A DNA stretch of 15,250 nt from contig JAFOIR010000116.1 in assembly GCA_017420625.1 (NCBI GenBank), forward strand, positions 1 through 15,250, read 5' to 3'. Below the pieces are notes generated by a model. That model did not search any database. It saw only the letters and a program-made list of their open reading frames with translations, and was not told the DNA's origin. This document shows, piece after piece, positions 6,211 to 14,681 of this stretch. Positions within the stretch are counted from its first letter, which is position 1. Each line of letters opens with the position of its first letter. Made by a program: the position numbers and the translations under genes. The DNA comes from Bacillota bacterium. Its GTDB lineage: Bacteria > Bacillota_A > Clostridia > Lachnospirales > Bianqueaceae.

Positions 6211-8889
6211 TTATCCAAGCTTTGCAAGCGATTCTTCTACCTGATCCATCAGAGCCTGATATTTGACCTGTTTGGCTTTTTCTTCCTCGATTACCGCTGC
6301 CGGTGCCTTCGCCAGGAATCCCTGATTGGAAAGTTTACCGGAAACTCTCTTCAGTTCTCCTTCCAGACGCTTTTTCTCCTTCAGCAGACGTTCTTTTTCT
6401 GCTGCAAAGTCGACCAGCTCCTCCAGCGGGATCCTTACTTTTGCATCACGGATCGGAATCGTGACTGCATTCTCGCTGATACCGGCATCATCTGCCTGAA
6501 CGCTGACTTTGGTTGCCATAGCCAGCGGAGAAAGGAATCCGGCACCGCGGCTGAAAATATCCCTAACCTTCTCATCGGAAGATACGATGATCACATCGGT
6601 CTTCGTCTTGGGCGTTACGTTCATCTGCGTGCGGATATTCCGAATGCCGCGGATCGCTTCTTTCATCCGTTCCACTTCATCCTCTTCCGCCGGGAAGTTC
6701 ATCGCTTCATCAAATACCGGCCAGGCTGCGTACATGATCGTCGCTTCTTCCGGCATCAGATAGCTGTAGATCTCTTCGGTAATGAACGGCATATAAGGAT
6801 GCAGCATCTTCAGACCGTCAACCAGCACCTTTTTAAGCGTCCAGAGTGCTGCTGTTCTCGAAGCAGCCCCTTCCTGAGTCTTATTGTAAAGACGCGGCTT
6901 GACCATTTCAATATACCAGTCACACAGCTCTTCCCAGAGGAACCCGGTCAGTTTGTCAGCTGCCACGCCGAGCTCATAGCGATCGAGATTCTCGGTCACT
7001 TCTTTTGCCAGATTATTGCACTTGGAAAGGATCCACCGATCGGCGGCTTCAAGTGCTTTCGGATCCATCTGTTTTGGCAGTTCTTCATCCAGATTCATCA
7101 GGATGAACCGGCTGGCGTTCCACATTTTGTTGGCGAAGTTGCGGGCATTTTCAACCTTTGACCAGTAGAAACGCATATCGTTGCCGGCAGCATTGCCGGT
7201 GACGAGCATCAATCTCAGCGCATCCGCGCCATATTGATCGATGACCTCCAGCGGATCGATACCGTTGCCCAGGGATTTACTCATTTTTCTTCCCAGCTCA
7301 TCGCGCACAAGTCCGTGGATCAGAACATCTTTAAAGGGAATGTTGTCAGTATATTCCAGCGCAGAAAAGACCATACGGCTCACCCAGAAGGTGATGATGT
7401 CATAGCCTGTGACCAGCACATCCGTCGGATAGAAATATTGAAGTTCATCTGTCTTTTCCGGCCAGCCAAGGGTACTGAAAGGCCAGAGCGCAGAACTGAA
7501 CCAGGTATCCAGCGTATCGGGATCCTGCAGCCAGTTTTCACCACCGCACTTCTCACACTTGCAACCGGCTTTCGGGGCCTCGGGGCTGACAAGGATGTTG
7601 CCGCAATCCTGACAGTAATAAGCCGGAATCCGGTGTCCCCACCAGAGCTGACGGGAAATGCACCAGTCGTGCAGATTTTCCATCCAGTTGAAATACATCT
7701 TTTCATACCGTTTCGGAACGAAGCGAACTTTGTCCTCACGAACGACGTCGATTGCCGGTTTTCTCAGCTTATCCATCGCTACGAACCACTGCGGTTTGAT
7801 CATCGGTTCAACGGTCGAATGGCAGCGGTCATGCGTACCGACAGCATGCGTCATATCTTCGATGCCGGTCAGGAATCCCTGTTCTTTCAGGTCTTCCACG
7901 ATGACTCGTCTGGCTTCATAACGATCCAGTCCGCAGTATTTGCCGCCGTTTTCATTGATATGGCCATCATCCGTCAGAACATTGATCTGCTCCAGGTTGT
8001 GGCGAAGACCCACTTCAAAGTCATTCGGGTCATGAGCCGGCGTGATCTTCACGGCACCGGTTCCGAATTCCTTATCGACATACTGATCCTCGATGACAGG
8101 GATCCGGCGGCCGACCAGCGGAAGAATGACCATCTTTCCGATCACATCTTTATAGCGTTCATCGCCGGGGTGGACAGCTACAGCGGTATCGCCGAGCATC
8201 GTCTCCGGACGGGTCGTGGCCACTTCTATATAGCCGGAACCATCCTCATAGGGATATCTCAGATGCCAGAAATGTCCCTGCTGCTCCTCATGAAGCGTTT
8301 CCGCATCGGAGATAGAGGTCTGACAGACCGGGCACCAGTTGATAATACGGTTGCCGCGATAGATCAGTCCCTGTTCATACAGGCGAATAAAGACAGTCTG
8401 AACAGCATTTGAAAGACCTTCGTCCATGGTGAAACGGGTCCGCTCCCAGTCACAGGAAGCACCCAGTTTCTTCAGCTGGTTCAGAATTGTCTGATGGTAT
8501 TTCTCCTTCCATGCCCAGGCTTCTTTCAGGAATCCCTCACGGCCGAGCTCTTCCTTCGTATGACCGTCGGCAATGATCTTCTGGATGACCTTGACCTCGG
8601 TAGCGATAGCGGCGTGATCGGTTCCGGGCTGCCACAGGGTATTGTATCCCTGCATCCGTTTCCAGCGGATGAGGATATCCTGCATCGTATTGTCCAGCGC
8701 GTGTCCCATATGCAGCTGACCGGTAATATTCGGAGGCGGGATCACGATCGTGAATGCTTTTTTCGAGAAATCGATTTCACCGTTTTCCTTCCTCGGGACT
8801 TCTGCATGGAAATAACGCCCCTCTTCCCATTTCTTATAGAGGCGTGGTTCCAGATCCTTCGGGCTGTAGGTCGTCGGCAGATTTTGCAT
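6211..8889 (-). CDS. valS: Valine--tRNA ligase
   Basis: ValS charges tRNA-Val with valine using ATP, in the cytoplasm, and edits mischarged threonine. At 892 residues it is the usual size. The class I signature appears as PPPNITGQLHMGHAL with HMGH at residues 60-63, and KMSKS is at 535-539. The editing domain lies between, including TTRPETMLGDTAVAVHP. Two cysteine clusters look like zinc-binding knuckles: CPVC in the first half, and CQDC followed by CKCEKC near residues 424-450. The anticodon-binding domain follows, and the protein ends in the coiled-coil arm typical of ValS (KERLLKEKKRLEGELKR onward). AAGGAG at 8899-8904 sets the start at 8889. Expression is controlled by the T-box leader just upstream and ends at the bidirectional terminator. 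Confidence 0.98.
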   Translation of the reverse strand: MQNLPTTYSPKDLEPRLYKKWEEGRYFHAEVPRKENGEIDFSKKAFTIVIPPPNITGQLHMGHALDNTMQDILIRWKRMQGYNTLWQPGTDHAAIATEVKVIQKIIADGHTKEELGREGFLKEAWAWKEKYHQTILNQLKKLGASCDWERTRFTMDEGLSNAVQTVFIRLYEQGLIYRGNRIINWCPVCQTSISDAETLHEEQQGHFWHLRYPYEDGSGYIEVATTRPETMLGDTAVAVHPGDERYKDVIGKMVILPLVGRRIPVIEDQYVDKEFGTGAVKITPAHDPNDFEVGLRHNLEQINVLTDDGHINENGGKYCGLDRYEARRVIVEDLKEQGFLTGIEDMTHAVGTHDRCHSTVEPMIKPQWFVAMDKLRKPAIDVVREDKVRFVPKRYEKMYFNWMENLHDWCISRQLWWGHRIPAYYCQDCGNILVSPEAPKAGCKCEKCGGENWLQDPDTLDTWFSSALWPFSTLGWPEKTDELQYFYPTDVLVTGYDIITFWVSRMVFSALEYTDNIPFKDVLIHGLVRDELGRKMSKSLGNGIDPLEVIDQYGADALRLMLVTGNAAGNDMRFYWSKVENARNFANKMWNASRFILMNLDEELPKQMDPKALEAADRWILSKCNNLAKEVTENLDRYELGVAADKLTGFLWEELCDWYIEMVKPRLYNKTQEGAASRTAALWTLKKVLVDGLKMLHPYMPFITEEIYSYLMPEEATIMYAAWPVFDEAMNFPAEEDEVERMKEAIRGIRNIRTQMNVTPKTKTDVIIVSSDEKVRDIFSRGAGFLSPLAMATKVSVQADDAGISENAVTIPIRDAKVRIPLEELVDFAAEKERLLKEKKRLEGELKRVSGKLSNQGFLAKAPAAVIEEEKAKQVKYQALMDQVEESLAKLG

Positions 8890-8915
8890 GGCTTTTCTCT
8901 CCTTTTCGGCAATAT

Positions 8916-8948
8916 AAAAGCGGTCTTCTCCCTAAGGGCGAAAACCGC
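8916..8948 (-). terminator. T-box-controlled terminator of the valS leader
   Basis: GCGGTTTTC-GCCCT (from 8948) pairs with AGGG-GAAGACCGC (to 8920), giving a long, nearly perfect stem followed by TTTT (8919-8916). The 5' arm overlaps the T-box sequence, so the terminator and the antiterminator (TAAGG at 8960-8956 with CCTTA at 8937-8933) exclude each other. Confidence 0.85.
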
Positions 8949-9156
8949 GGTACCACCTTAATTTGTTCTTTTCTGACCTTTAACGGGATCATCCGCCCGA
9001 AACTACCAATCGCCCGGTGTTTCTTCTCCGGACCGATTTTCATCTCAGGAACTTAGAAGCGACCTTCCATCTGTCCTTTGCCGGGATCTTTCAGCCAGGG
9101 ATCCCTCTCTTTCAGGCCAGGGGCACATGTACTCCTCTTCGTCGAAGTCGATAATA
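8916..9156 (-). promoter_or_regulatory. T-box leader (tRNA-Val sensing riboswitch) of valS
   Basis: Read on the - strand, the leader has the T-box elements in order. A Stem I base pairs GACTT and GAAG (about 9149-9137) with CTTC and AAGTT (9059-9050). Its 5' side continues into the GAGGAGTA segment, then the AGAGAGGG and GGCTGAAAG distal elements. The specifier loop presents GTC (9063-9061) followed by a purine. The canonical T-box AAGGTGGTACCGCGG lies at 8959-8945. By the known mechanism, uncharged tRNA-Val pairs its anticodon with the specifier and its acceptor end with the T-box, stabilising the antiterminator and allowing valS transcription. GTC is a valine codon, matching the gene. Confidence 0.96.
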
Positions 9157-9161
9157 TCGGT

Positions 9162-9190
9162 ATGTTACTCTAAAAAGGCCTGTTTGTCAA
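9162..9190 (-). promoter_or_regulatory. Promoter of the valS leader
   Basis: TTGACA (9190-9185), a 17-base spacer and TAACAT (9167-9162) form a strong vegetative sigma-factor promoter on the - strand. Transcription would start near 9155, just before Stem I of the T-box. The -35 box sits only 3 bases past the stop codon of the upstream lipoprotein gene, and no terminator separates them. Confidence 0.85.
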
Positions 9191-9193
9191 GGA

Positions 9194-10231
9194 TTAGTTC
9201 TGTATCCGAACAAACATAATAAAGTCGAACTCTTTATATGCGCTGTCTTCTCTCTGTTCTTTCCAGATCATCAGCACAAGCTCTCCTTCACCTCCTATGG
9301 TTAAAGAAGTTCTTATTATCCCCGTCTTGATCCCTGCTTCTTTAAATACTTCCTTCGCATAATCCAGTACTTCTTTGCGCATCAGAATATCTGCTTCCTG
9401 AAGCAAAGTCTCTTCTCCATATTTTTCCAGATAAGTCTGAAAAGCCAGTTCATTTTTCTCGTCGTATCCGTAAACCATCCCGTCACCGGCGACTGAAACC
9501 TTAATGTACCGATCGATCGATAAATCTTCTATGGGCTTTTCAAAGAATACCTCATAACGAAGTAAATACTCCTTGCCCAGGTCTTCCTGCAAACCGGTAT
9601 CTAAAGGTCCGATGTTTGGTTCTGTCCTGATCTCATATTCCTCCGGATCAAAAATGTCGCTGACAAATTCCACAGCCAGCGCCTGTGCCTCTTCCTCGCT
9701 TAATTCTTCACTGCAGGGGCCGGGATAATCCTCCCTATACCCGGCCACATGACCATCCGTACCTCTTTCAACCAGGAAACCATAGTCTTCCTGACTGTTG
9801 CGATAATAGTCGAGAATGGCCGAAGTACTCGGATAATGCTCTGTCGAATGTCCATAATCTCCCATGATGGACTGGCCGCGGAACTTTGTCTCAAAGTATT
9901 CCGGGGCTGCCGGATCCGGATCCGCAAAATACTGTTCCAAAGTCCACCACGTTTCTTCTTCCATGGGAAAGTAGACCCGGCCATAATTAAAACATGAAAA
10001 TCTGACCCCTTCCGGCTTTTGAAACGGGTCCTGATTTATCTTCTCTGATTCTTCTATTATCTGCGGTTCTTCTATCGTTTCAGAGGAATCGGTTTCTGTC
10101 CCTGTATTTTCTGCATCCGAAAGCTCTGCTTCCATGCTGGTCTCTTCCTTGGTCAGACCAGATCGGGAGCAGCCCCACAAAACAAGAACTAAAAGCAAAC
10201 AGCCAAACAGCCGAATAAACCTGTACTTCAT
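9194..10231 (-). CDS. Lipoprotein of unknown function (345 residues)
   Basis: The N-terminus is a lipoprotein signal: basic MKYRFIR, a hydrophobic stretch at residues 8-19 and the lipobox LWGC with Cys21 as the lipidated residue. An acidic, Glu/Ser/Thr-rich linker (about 25-65) follows, suited to spanning the cell wall. The rest is a soluble acidic domain, rich in Tyr and Glu, with a stretch around YIKVSVAGDGMVYGYDEKN and no motif I can assign. It is the second gene of a pair, starting 21 bases after the stop of another lipoprotein gene. No good ribosome binding site precedes the ATG; the nearest GGAGAAG lies inside the upstream gene, too far away, so translation may be weak or depend on coupling. 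Exported and membrane-anchored is well supported; function is unknown. Confidence 0.85.
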   Translation of the reverse strand: MKYRFIRLFGCLLLVLVLWGCSRSGLTKEETSMEAELSDAENTGTETDSSETIEEPQIIEESEKINQDPFQKPEGVRFSCFNYGRVYFPMEEETWWTLEQYFADPDPAAPEYFETKFRGQSIMGDYGHSTEHYPSTSAILDYYRNSQEDYGFLVERGTDGHVAGYREDYPGPCSEELSEEEAQALAVEFVSDIFDPEEYEIRTEPNIGPLDTGLQEDLGKEYLLRYEVFFEKPIEDLSIDRYIKVSVAGDGMVYGYDEKNELAFQTYLEKYGEETLLQEADILMRKEVLDYAKEVFKEAGIKTGIIRTSLTIGGEGELVLMIWKEQREDSAYKEFDFIMFVRIQN

Positions 10232-10252
10232 AATCTTATCATGTTTATCTAT

Positions 10253-10909
10253 TTACTTCTCCGGCTCATCGATAGTGAGTGTCGATAAAAGCTGTTCCAG
10301 CAGTGCGGTGTCGCCGCCGCTGGTAAAGTCATTCAGCGAGATCGTATAAACACGGCTTCCCCGTGCAATCAGCGCGACCTGCACTACATCCGTGACATAT
10401 TCATTTTTCACCAGATAGCAATACGTCAAGGCTTCAACTTCTGCCTTGTTATAACTTCGGATACGGGCTTTCTGCAGTTCGTCACAGCTGATGCCCAGTT
10501 TTTTCAGTGTGCTGGCCTGTTCATCAAGCGGTTCCATCAACTTTTCCAGGTCGCTGGTCTGAACTTCCTTTCCTACTTCAAAGTAACCAAAATCAAGATA
10601 ATTGACGGTCCCGATCGCTGTGGTGGGAGAGTACATCCTCCAGTAGATCGCCATGTTGCTTGTAAGTCCCAAAAGTGCCGCCTGTCCATCCATCGTCGAA
10701 GACAGTTCATCCCAGTTCGTGCTTTCCCAACCGGCTTCAAAACGGAAATGAAAATCTCCTACATCATACGATGCATATGTATCCGGCACACTGACCGAAG
10801 CATCGTCATAATCACTTCGTTTCCGGCAGCCGCTCATTAGCAAAGCGCTGAGACTCAAGACCAGCAGCAGAGCAATTGTTCGTTTATAGTAAACTTTTAT
10901 CATGATCAT
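10253..10909 (-). CDS. Lipoprotein of unknown function (218 residues)
   Basis: A lipoprotein signal is plain: basic YYKR, a hydrophobic core at about residues 11-25 and the lipobox MSGC with Cys28 lipidated. The mature part begins with a short polar linker and then a compact domain with FHFRFEAGWESTNWDEL, a central strand-rich part and a helical TSDLEKLMEPLDEQASTLKKLG segment; I do not recognise the family. Two possible starts lie six bases apart (10909 and 10903); AAGGA at 10918-10914 is spaced better for the second, which would give 216 residues. It has its own promoter, with a leader of about 20 bases, and is followed 21 bases later by a second lipoprotein gene. The pair may act together at the outer face of the membrane. 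Confidence 0.85.
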   Translation of the reverse strand: MIMIKVYYKRTIALLLVLSLSALLMSGCRKRSDYDDASVSVPDTYASYDVGDFHFRFEAGWESTNWDELSSTMDGQAALLGLTSNMAIYWRMYSPTTAIGTVNYLDFGYFEVGKEVQTSDLEKLMEPLDEQASTLKKLGISCDELQKARIRSYNKAEVEALTYCYLVKNEYVTDVVQVALIARGSRVYTISLNDFTSGGDTALLEQLLSTLTIDEPEK

Positions 10910-10933
10910 TCAATCCTTCACAAAGATAAAAGC

Positions 10934-10962
10934 ATTATACCATGCAAGCACGAAAAGAACAA
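10934..10962 (-). promoter_or_regulatory. Promoter of the lipoprotein pair
   Basis: A perfect TATAAT -10 box (10939-10934) lies 17 bases from TTGTTC (10962-10957) as a partial -35. Transcription would start near 10927, leaving a short leader that carries the AAGGA ribosome binding site. Confidence 0.7.
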
Positions 10963-11172
10963 CCATCGTGTGTTTGGGGGATTTTGGACCAGATTTTGGA
11001 GAAGATATCTCGTCAATTTGATATGCTGCCCGAAAAAGCCGAAAATCTTCTGGGCGACGACTTCAAAAAACTGAAAAAACGCCCCAAACGTTTAGGGCGA
11101 ATGCAACCATGTGGTCACAAACGCCCCAAAATAACGTGTATTATTGTTGTAAATTGCACAAAGCACAAATAA
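10963..11172. other. Non-coding spacer between the lipoprotein promoter and sucD
   Basis: I see no gene here that I would defend. It holds the terminator of the kor-suc operon (11074-11099), a 12-base repeat of the terminator arm (11077-11088 and 11119-11130) and a small tandem GATTTTGGA repeat (10980-10988, 10992-11000). The stretch 11000-11073 has one imperfect hairpin on the - strand without a T-tract. Confidence 0.5.
11074..11099 (-). terminator. Terminator of the kor-suc operon
   Basis: On the - strand, CGCCCTAA (from 11099) pairs with TTGGGGCG around the 4-base loop ACGT, and six T residues follow (11079-11074). It lies about 75 bases past the sucD stop, as expected for the end of the operon. 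Confidence 0.9.
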
Positions 11173-12078
11173 TTAGATGATTCCTCGGTCGCATAGCACC
11201 TCTGCCATCGTCTCACCGATGATATCCGGTGTCATGGCAACCGTAACACCAGCTGCCCTTAAAGAGGCAATTTTGCCTTCTGCCGTTCCTTTTCCTCCGG
11301 AAATGATCGCCCCCGCATGTCCCATTCGTTTGCCGGGAGGCGCGGACTGTCCGCCGATAAAGGCTACGACCGGTTTCGTCATATGATCCCGTATATAGGC
11401 GGCAGCCTCTTCCTCACCGCTGCCTCCGATCTCTCCGTTCATGACAACTGCCCGCGTCTGCGGATCCTTCTCAAAGGCTTCCAGACATTCAACAAAACCG
11501 GTTCCGCGGATCGGATCTCCTCCGATACCAATGACCGTCGACTGTCCGATTCCTCGCTGGGTCAGCTGCTTGACTACCTCATAGGTCAATGTCCCTGAGC
11601 GGGAAATGACACCGACCGGACCCTTCTGATGGATATATCCCGGCATGATGCCGATCTTGCATCCATAGGCGGCTCCTTCGGAATTTCCGGGCGTGATGAT
11701 CCCGGGGCAGTTCGGACCGATGAGCCTGGTTTTTTTGCCTTCCAGGTAGTGTTTGACTCTGGCCATATCCAGAATCGGAATACCTTCTGTAATACAAACG
11801 ACCAGTTCGATTCCGGCATCGGCTGCTTCCAGGATGGAATCCGCGGCAAATCTGGGCGGCACAAAGATCACAGAAGCATTGGCGCCGGTCGCTCGTCTGG
11901 CTTCCAGAACTGTATCAAAGACCGGTACCTCCATCACAGTCTGACCGCCTTTTCCCGGTGTGACACCCCCTGCAATCTTTGTTCCGTAATGCAGCATTTC
12001 TGCCGTATGGAAGGCGCCTTGCTTCCCGGTGATTCCCTGAACGATCACCCGGGTTTCACTGTCGATCCAGATACTCAT
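11173..12078 (-). CDS. sucD: Succinate--CoA ligase, alpha subunit
   Basis: SucD forms, with SucC, the enzyme that interconverts succinyl-CoA + NDP + phosphate and succinate + CoA + NTP. The CoA-binding fold opens with [14 protein letters not shown] (residues 16-29) and GGVTPGKGG (37-45); [10 protein letters not shown] is at 122-131. The phosphorylated catalytic histidine is His254 in the [14 protein letters not shown] motif. Length (301) is slightly above the common 285-295 because of a short C-terminal extension. The start is 5 bases after the sucC stop, with GGAGG inside the end of sucC as the ribosome binding site. It is the last gene of the operon and is followed by a strong terminator. 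Confidence 0.97.
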   Translation of the reverse strand: MSIWIDSETRVIVQGITGKQGAFHTAEMLHYGTKIAGGVTPGKGGQTVMEVPVFDTVLEARRATGANASVIFVPPRFAADSILEAADAGIELVVCITEGIPILDMARVKHYLEGKKTRLIGPNCPGIITPGNSEGAAYGCKIGIMPGYIHQKGPVGVISRSGTLTYEVVKQLTQRGIGQSTVIGIGGDPIRGTGFVECLEAFEKDPQTRAVVMNGEIGGSGEEEAAAYIRDHMTKPVVAFIGGQSAPPGKRMGHAGAIISGGKGTAEGKIASLRAAGVTVAMTPDIIGETMAEVLCDRGII

Positions 12079-12083
12079 GCTGC

Positions 12084-13256
12084 TTACCCTCCCACTGCGG
12101 CAGATACCGCTTTTTTCACACCATCCGCCATGTCGGATGCCTGAATGATCGGCAGAGCTGATTCTCTCAGAATGCGCCGTCCTTCCTCAACTCTTGTTCC
12201 TTCCAGTCTGACCACCAGCGGAACATGGAGTGAAACGACCCTGGCTGCCTGGACGATTCCCTCTGCGATCACATCACATTTCATGATACCGCCGAAAATA
12301 TTGACCAGGATGGCTTTCACATGGCTGTCGGAGAGCAGGATCTCAAAGGCCGCCGTCACCTTTTCTACAGATGCGCTTCCGCCGACATCAAGGAAATTGG
12401 CAGGCCGAGCACCATAGTGCCCGATCATATCCATGGTCGCCATGGCCAGACCGGCTCCGTTTACCAGGCAGCCGATATTTCCATCCAGCCGGATATAATT
12501 CAGTCCATATTTTGCTGCCTCATTCTCCTTCGGATCCTCTTCTGAAGGGTCTCGAAGCGCAGCCACATCCGGGTGACGGTACAGGGCATTATCATCAAAG
12601 TTGATCTTGGCATCCAGACACAAAAGATGTCCTTGCCTTGTCTCAACCAGAGGATTGATCTCGATTAAGGAACAGTCCTTTTCCATGAACAGCCGAACCA
12701 TCTTTTTCAGAAGATCCGCCAGCTCCTCCTCTGTCTGTCCGGTAAGTCCCAACGCTTTTGCTGCCTGGATACATTCATATTTTTTTAGTCCTTCCGTCAC
12801 CGAGACAGGGATCTGTTCGATCTTTTCCGGATGAAGTCTGGCTGTTTCTTCAATCTCCGTGCCGCCTTCCGCTGACAGAATCAGCATTAGACCGGCCTTT
12901 TCACTGTCCGTGGTCACGCTGACATAAAACTCTTTTTCGACATCGACTGCTTCGGTGACCAGAATCTTGCGAACGATTTTGCCTTCCGGACCGGTTTGTC
13001 TGGTCACCAGTTTCATGCCCAGCATTGCTTCGGCGGCTGAAACTGCCTCTTCCAGGCTGCCAGCCACTTTCACGCCGCCGGCTTTGCCTCGTCCTCCGCT
13101 GTGAACCTGTGCCTTCAGGACGCATCGGCCGGAAGTTTCGATCAGGGCTTTGGCAGCTTTCTCTATCTCTCCCGGTGTCTCACCCAGCACACCGCCGGGT
13201 ACAGGTGCGCCATAGGATCCCAGCAGTTCTTTTGCCTGGTATTCATGGATCTTCAT
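12084..13256 (-). CDS. sucC: Succinate--CoA ligase, beta subunit
   Basis: SucC is the nucleotide-binding and succinate-binding subunit of succinyl-CoA synthetase. It starts with the family's [12 protein letters not shown] and has an ATP-grasp domain over about residues 2-205 ([15 protein letters not shown]; the acidic metal site around EINPLVE). The C-terminal ligase domain contains [23 protein letters not shown] and [13 protein letters not shown], all typical. At 390 residues it is full length. Its ATG overlaps the korC stop (ATGA, 13253-13256), and AAGGA inside the end of korC is the ribosome binding site. Whether it prefers ADP or GDP cannot be told by eye. Being coupled to a 2-oxoglutarate:ferredoxin oxidoreductase, it is likely to draw its succinyl-CoA directly from that enzyme. 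Confidence 0.97.
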   Translation of the reverse strand: MKIHEYQAKELLGSYGAPVPGGVLGETPGEIEKAAKALIETSGRCVLKAQVHSGGRGKAGGVKVAGSLEEAVSAAEAMLGMKLVTRQTGPEGKIVRKILVTEAVDVEKEFYVSVTTDSEKAGLMLILSAEGGTEIEETARLHPEKIEQIPVSVTEGLKKYECIQAAKALGLTGQTEEELADLLKKMVRLFMEKDCSLIEINPLVETRQGHLLCLDAKINFDDNALYRHPDVAALRDPSEEDPKENEAAKYGLNYIRLDGNIGCLVNGAGLAMATMDMIGHYGARPANFLDVGGSASVEKVTAAFEILLSDSHVKAILVNIFGGIMKCDVIAEGIVQAARVVSLHVPLVVRLEGTRVEEGRRILRESALPIIQASDMADGVKKAVSAAVGG

Positions 13257-13810
13257 GCTGTCTTTTCCTTTTCTTTCAGAGACTGTACCAGTCTCTCTCC
13301 TTCCAGAAGTGCTGTCCGGTTGATCTCTTCGGTTCCCGCCGGAATGTGCATCAAAACCGCTTTTTCGATCGTTTCCCGGTCAGTTAAGTGGAGCAGTTCA
13401 TTGATTGCCCCGATCGCCACAATATTCGCCGTCTGCAGCCGTCCGACCTTTTCCTTAGCCGTCTGAAGGACAGGCAGCCGGATCACACGGGAATATGGGA
13501 AATCTTCCGGGATCGGCAGACTTTCATCGATCAGTATGAGACAGTCCTCAGACAGCTTCTTCGTATAGGTATCCAGCGATTTCTGGGTCAGAACCATCAG
13601 AAAATCAGGGGACTGTACTTTTGTAAAGCCGATCGGTTCATCACTGATCAGCGTCTCCGCTTTGCAGGATCCTCCCCGGGCTTCCGGTCCGTAAGACTGG
13701 CTCTGTGCCGTATATTTTCCTGCCTGGATCGCGGCTTCCGCCAGAATCACGGAAGCAAGGATGACACCCTGGCCGCCGCTGCCAGCCAGCCTGATTTCCA
13801 ATTTACTCAT
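13253..13810 (-). CDS. korC: 2-oxoglutarate:ferredoxin oxidoreductase, gamma subunit
   Basis: This 185-residue protein is the gamma subunit of a 2-oxoacid:ferredoxin oxidoreductase (Pfam POR domain). GSGGQGV at residues 10-16 is the family's opening motif, followed by SQSYGPEARGGSCKAETLIS, typical of the KorC group. The gamma subunit contributes to the CoA-binding and dimer region of the enzyme. The start overlaps the korB stop by 8 bases (ATGAGTAA), and GGAGGAG precedes the ATG; the stop overlaps the sucC start. Assignment to 2-oxoglutarate rather than pyruvate or branched-chain oxoacids rests on the motif and above all on the adjacent sucCD. Confidence 0.93.
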   Translation of the reverse strand: MSKLEIRLAGSGGQGVILASVILAEAAIQAGKYTAQSQSYGPEARGGSCKAETLISDEPIGFTKVQSPDFLMVLTQKSLDTYTKKLSEDCLILIDESLPIPEDFPYSRVIRLPVLQTAKEKVGRLQTANIVAIGAINELLHLTDRETIEKAVLMHIPAGTEEINRTALLEGERLVQSLKEKEKTA

Positions 13811-14681
13811 TTTCTTCTCTCTCCTCCGCCAGCTGTCGGATCAGTTCCGTGTATTTGAAGGTAAATTCCGGGTACTGAATATGATGCAGAAGACCGATCA
13901 CCAGCTTTCCCTTCAGTTCTTCCGGGCTCATTCTGGCGGCCTGCTCGACACTCACCGCATTGTCTCTTTGCCATCTCATCATTTCAACGGCATCGCCCTT
14001 TTTATTTTTACGCCCGTAATAGGTCGGGCAGACACTCGCGACGTCAATGATTGAAAAACCGCGGTTGCGGATACCGTCCTGAATCAGCTGAATGGTCTGC
14101 TGTACATGATAAGCGCTTCCCCTGGCTGCATAGGATGCACCGGCTCCATAGGCGAGTCCTGCGATATCAAAGGAACGATCCAGGTTGCCGTAGGGAGCTG
14201 TCGTACCGAATTCTCCGGTAGGTGTCGTCGGGCTGTACTGACCGCCGGTCATTCCGTAGATATTGTTGTTCATCACGATGACGGTCAGTCCGATATTTCG
14301 TCTGGCCGCATGGATCAGATGGTTGCCGCCGATGGCAGAGATATCGCCGTCTCCGGCTATCACGATCACTTCCAGTTCGGGATTGGCCAGCTTGATGCCG
14401 GTCGCAAAAGCGATCGCTCGTCCATGCGTCGTATGGATGGTATTGAAGTCCATATAGCCGGCAGCACGGGAAGAACATCCTATCCCGGATACAATGACCG
14501 TGTTGCTGCGCCGCAGACCCAGATTATCGATTGCCTGCACGACATCGCGCATGATGATTCCGTTCCCGCATCCCGGGCACCAGATCTGCGGCAGATGTTC
14601 CGGCCGCATATATTTATAGATGAGACTGGACATGTTGCGTTCTTTCGATGTCGGTTTGACATCACCGATGTTTACACTCAT
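13803..14681 (-). CDS. korB: 2-oxoglutarate:ferredoxin oxidoreductase, beta subunit (thiamine diphosphate- and Fe-S-binding)
   Basis: KorB carries the thiamine diphosphate and a proximal [4Fe-4S] cluster in the oxidation of 2-oxoglutarate + CoA to succinyl-CoA + CO2 with reduction of ferredoxin. The thiamine site shows as GDGD at residues 110-113 and NNNIYGMTGGQ at 138-148. Four cysteines at the positions expected for the cluster are present: Cys35 and Cys38 in WCPGCG, Cys69 in GIGCS and Cys218 in SVCPT. At 292 residues it is normal in length. The start at 14681 is favoured over a later Met17 because GAGGAGG lies 7 bases before it and its ATG overlaps the korA stop (ATGA). It is the second gene of the visible kor-suc run. 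Confidence 0.95.
   Translation of the reverse strand: MSVNIGDVKPTSKERNMSSLIYKYMRPEHLPQIWCPGCGNGIIMRDVVQAIDNLGLRRSNTVIVSGIGCSSRAAGYMDFNTIHTTHGRAIAFATGIKLANPELEVIVIAGDGDISAIGGNHLIHAARRNIGLTVIVMNNNIYGMTGGQYSPTTPTGEFGTTAPYGNLDRSFDIAGLAYGAGASYAARGSAYHVQQTIQLIQDGIRNRGFSIIDVASVCPTYYGRKNKKGDAVEMMRWQRDNAVSVEQAARMSPEELKGKLVIGLLHHIQYPEFTFKYTELIRQLAEEREENE

Noticed and set aside
7234..8412. Long + strand open frame (392 codons) opposite valS
   Set aside because: It is antisense to a certain gene with all catalytic motifs, has no ribosome binding site, and its length follows from the codon use of valS.
11028..11055. GCCC...GGGC hairpin considered as a second terminator or small RNA
   Set aside because: The stem has a mismatch and wobble pairs and no T-tract follows on either strand.
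10942..11172. 76-codon + strand open frame between the lipoprotein promoter and sucD
   Set aside because: It has no ribosome binding site, its start lies inside the lipoprotein promoter, and its codons are the terminator hairpin and its repeat. The end of the product is compositionally odd and unlike a folded protein.
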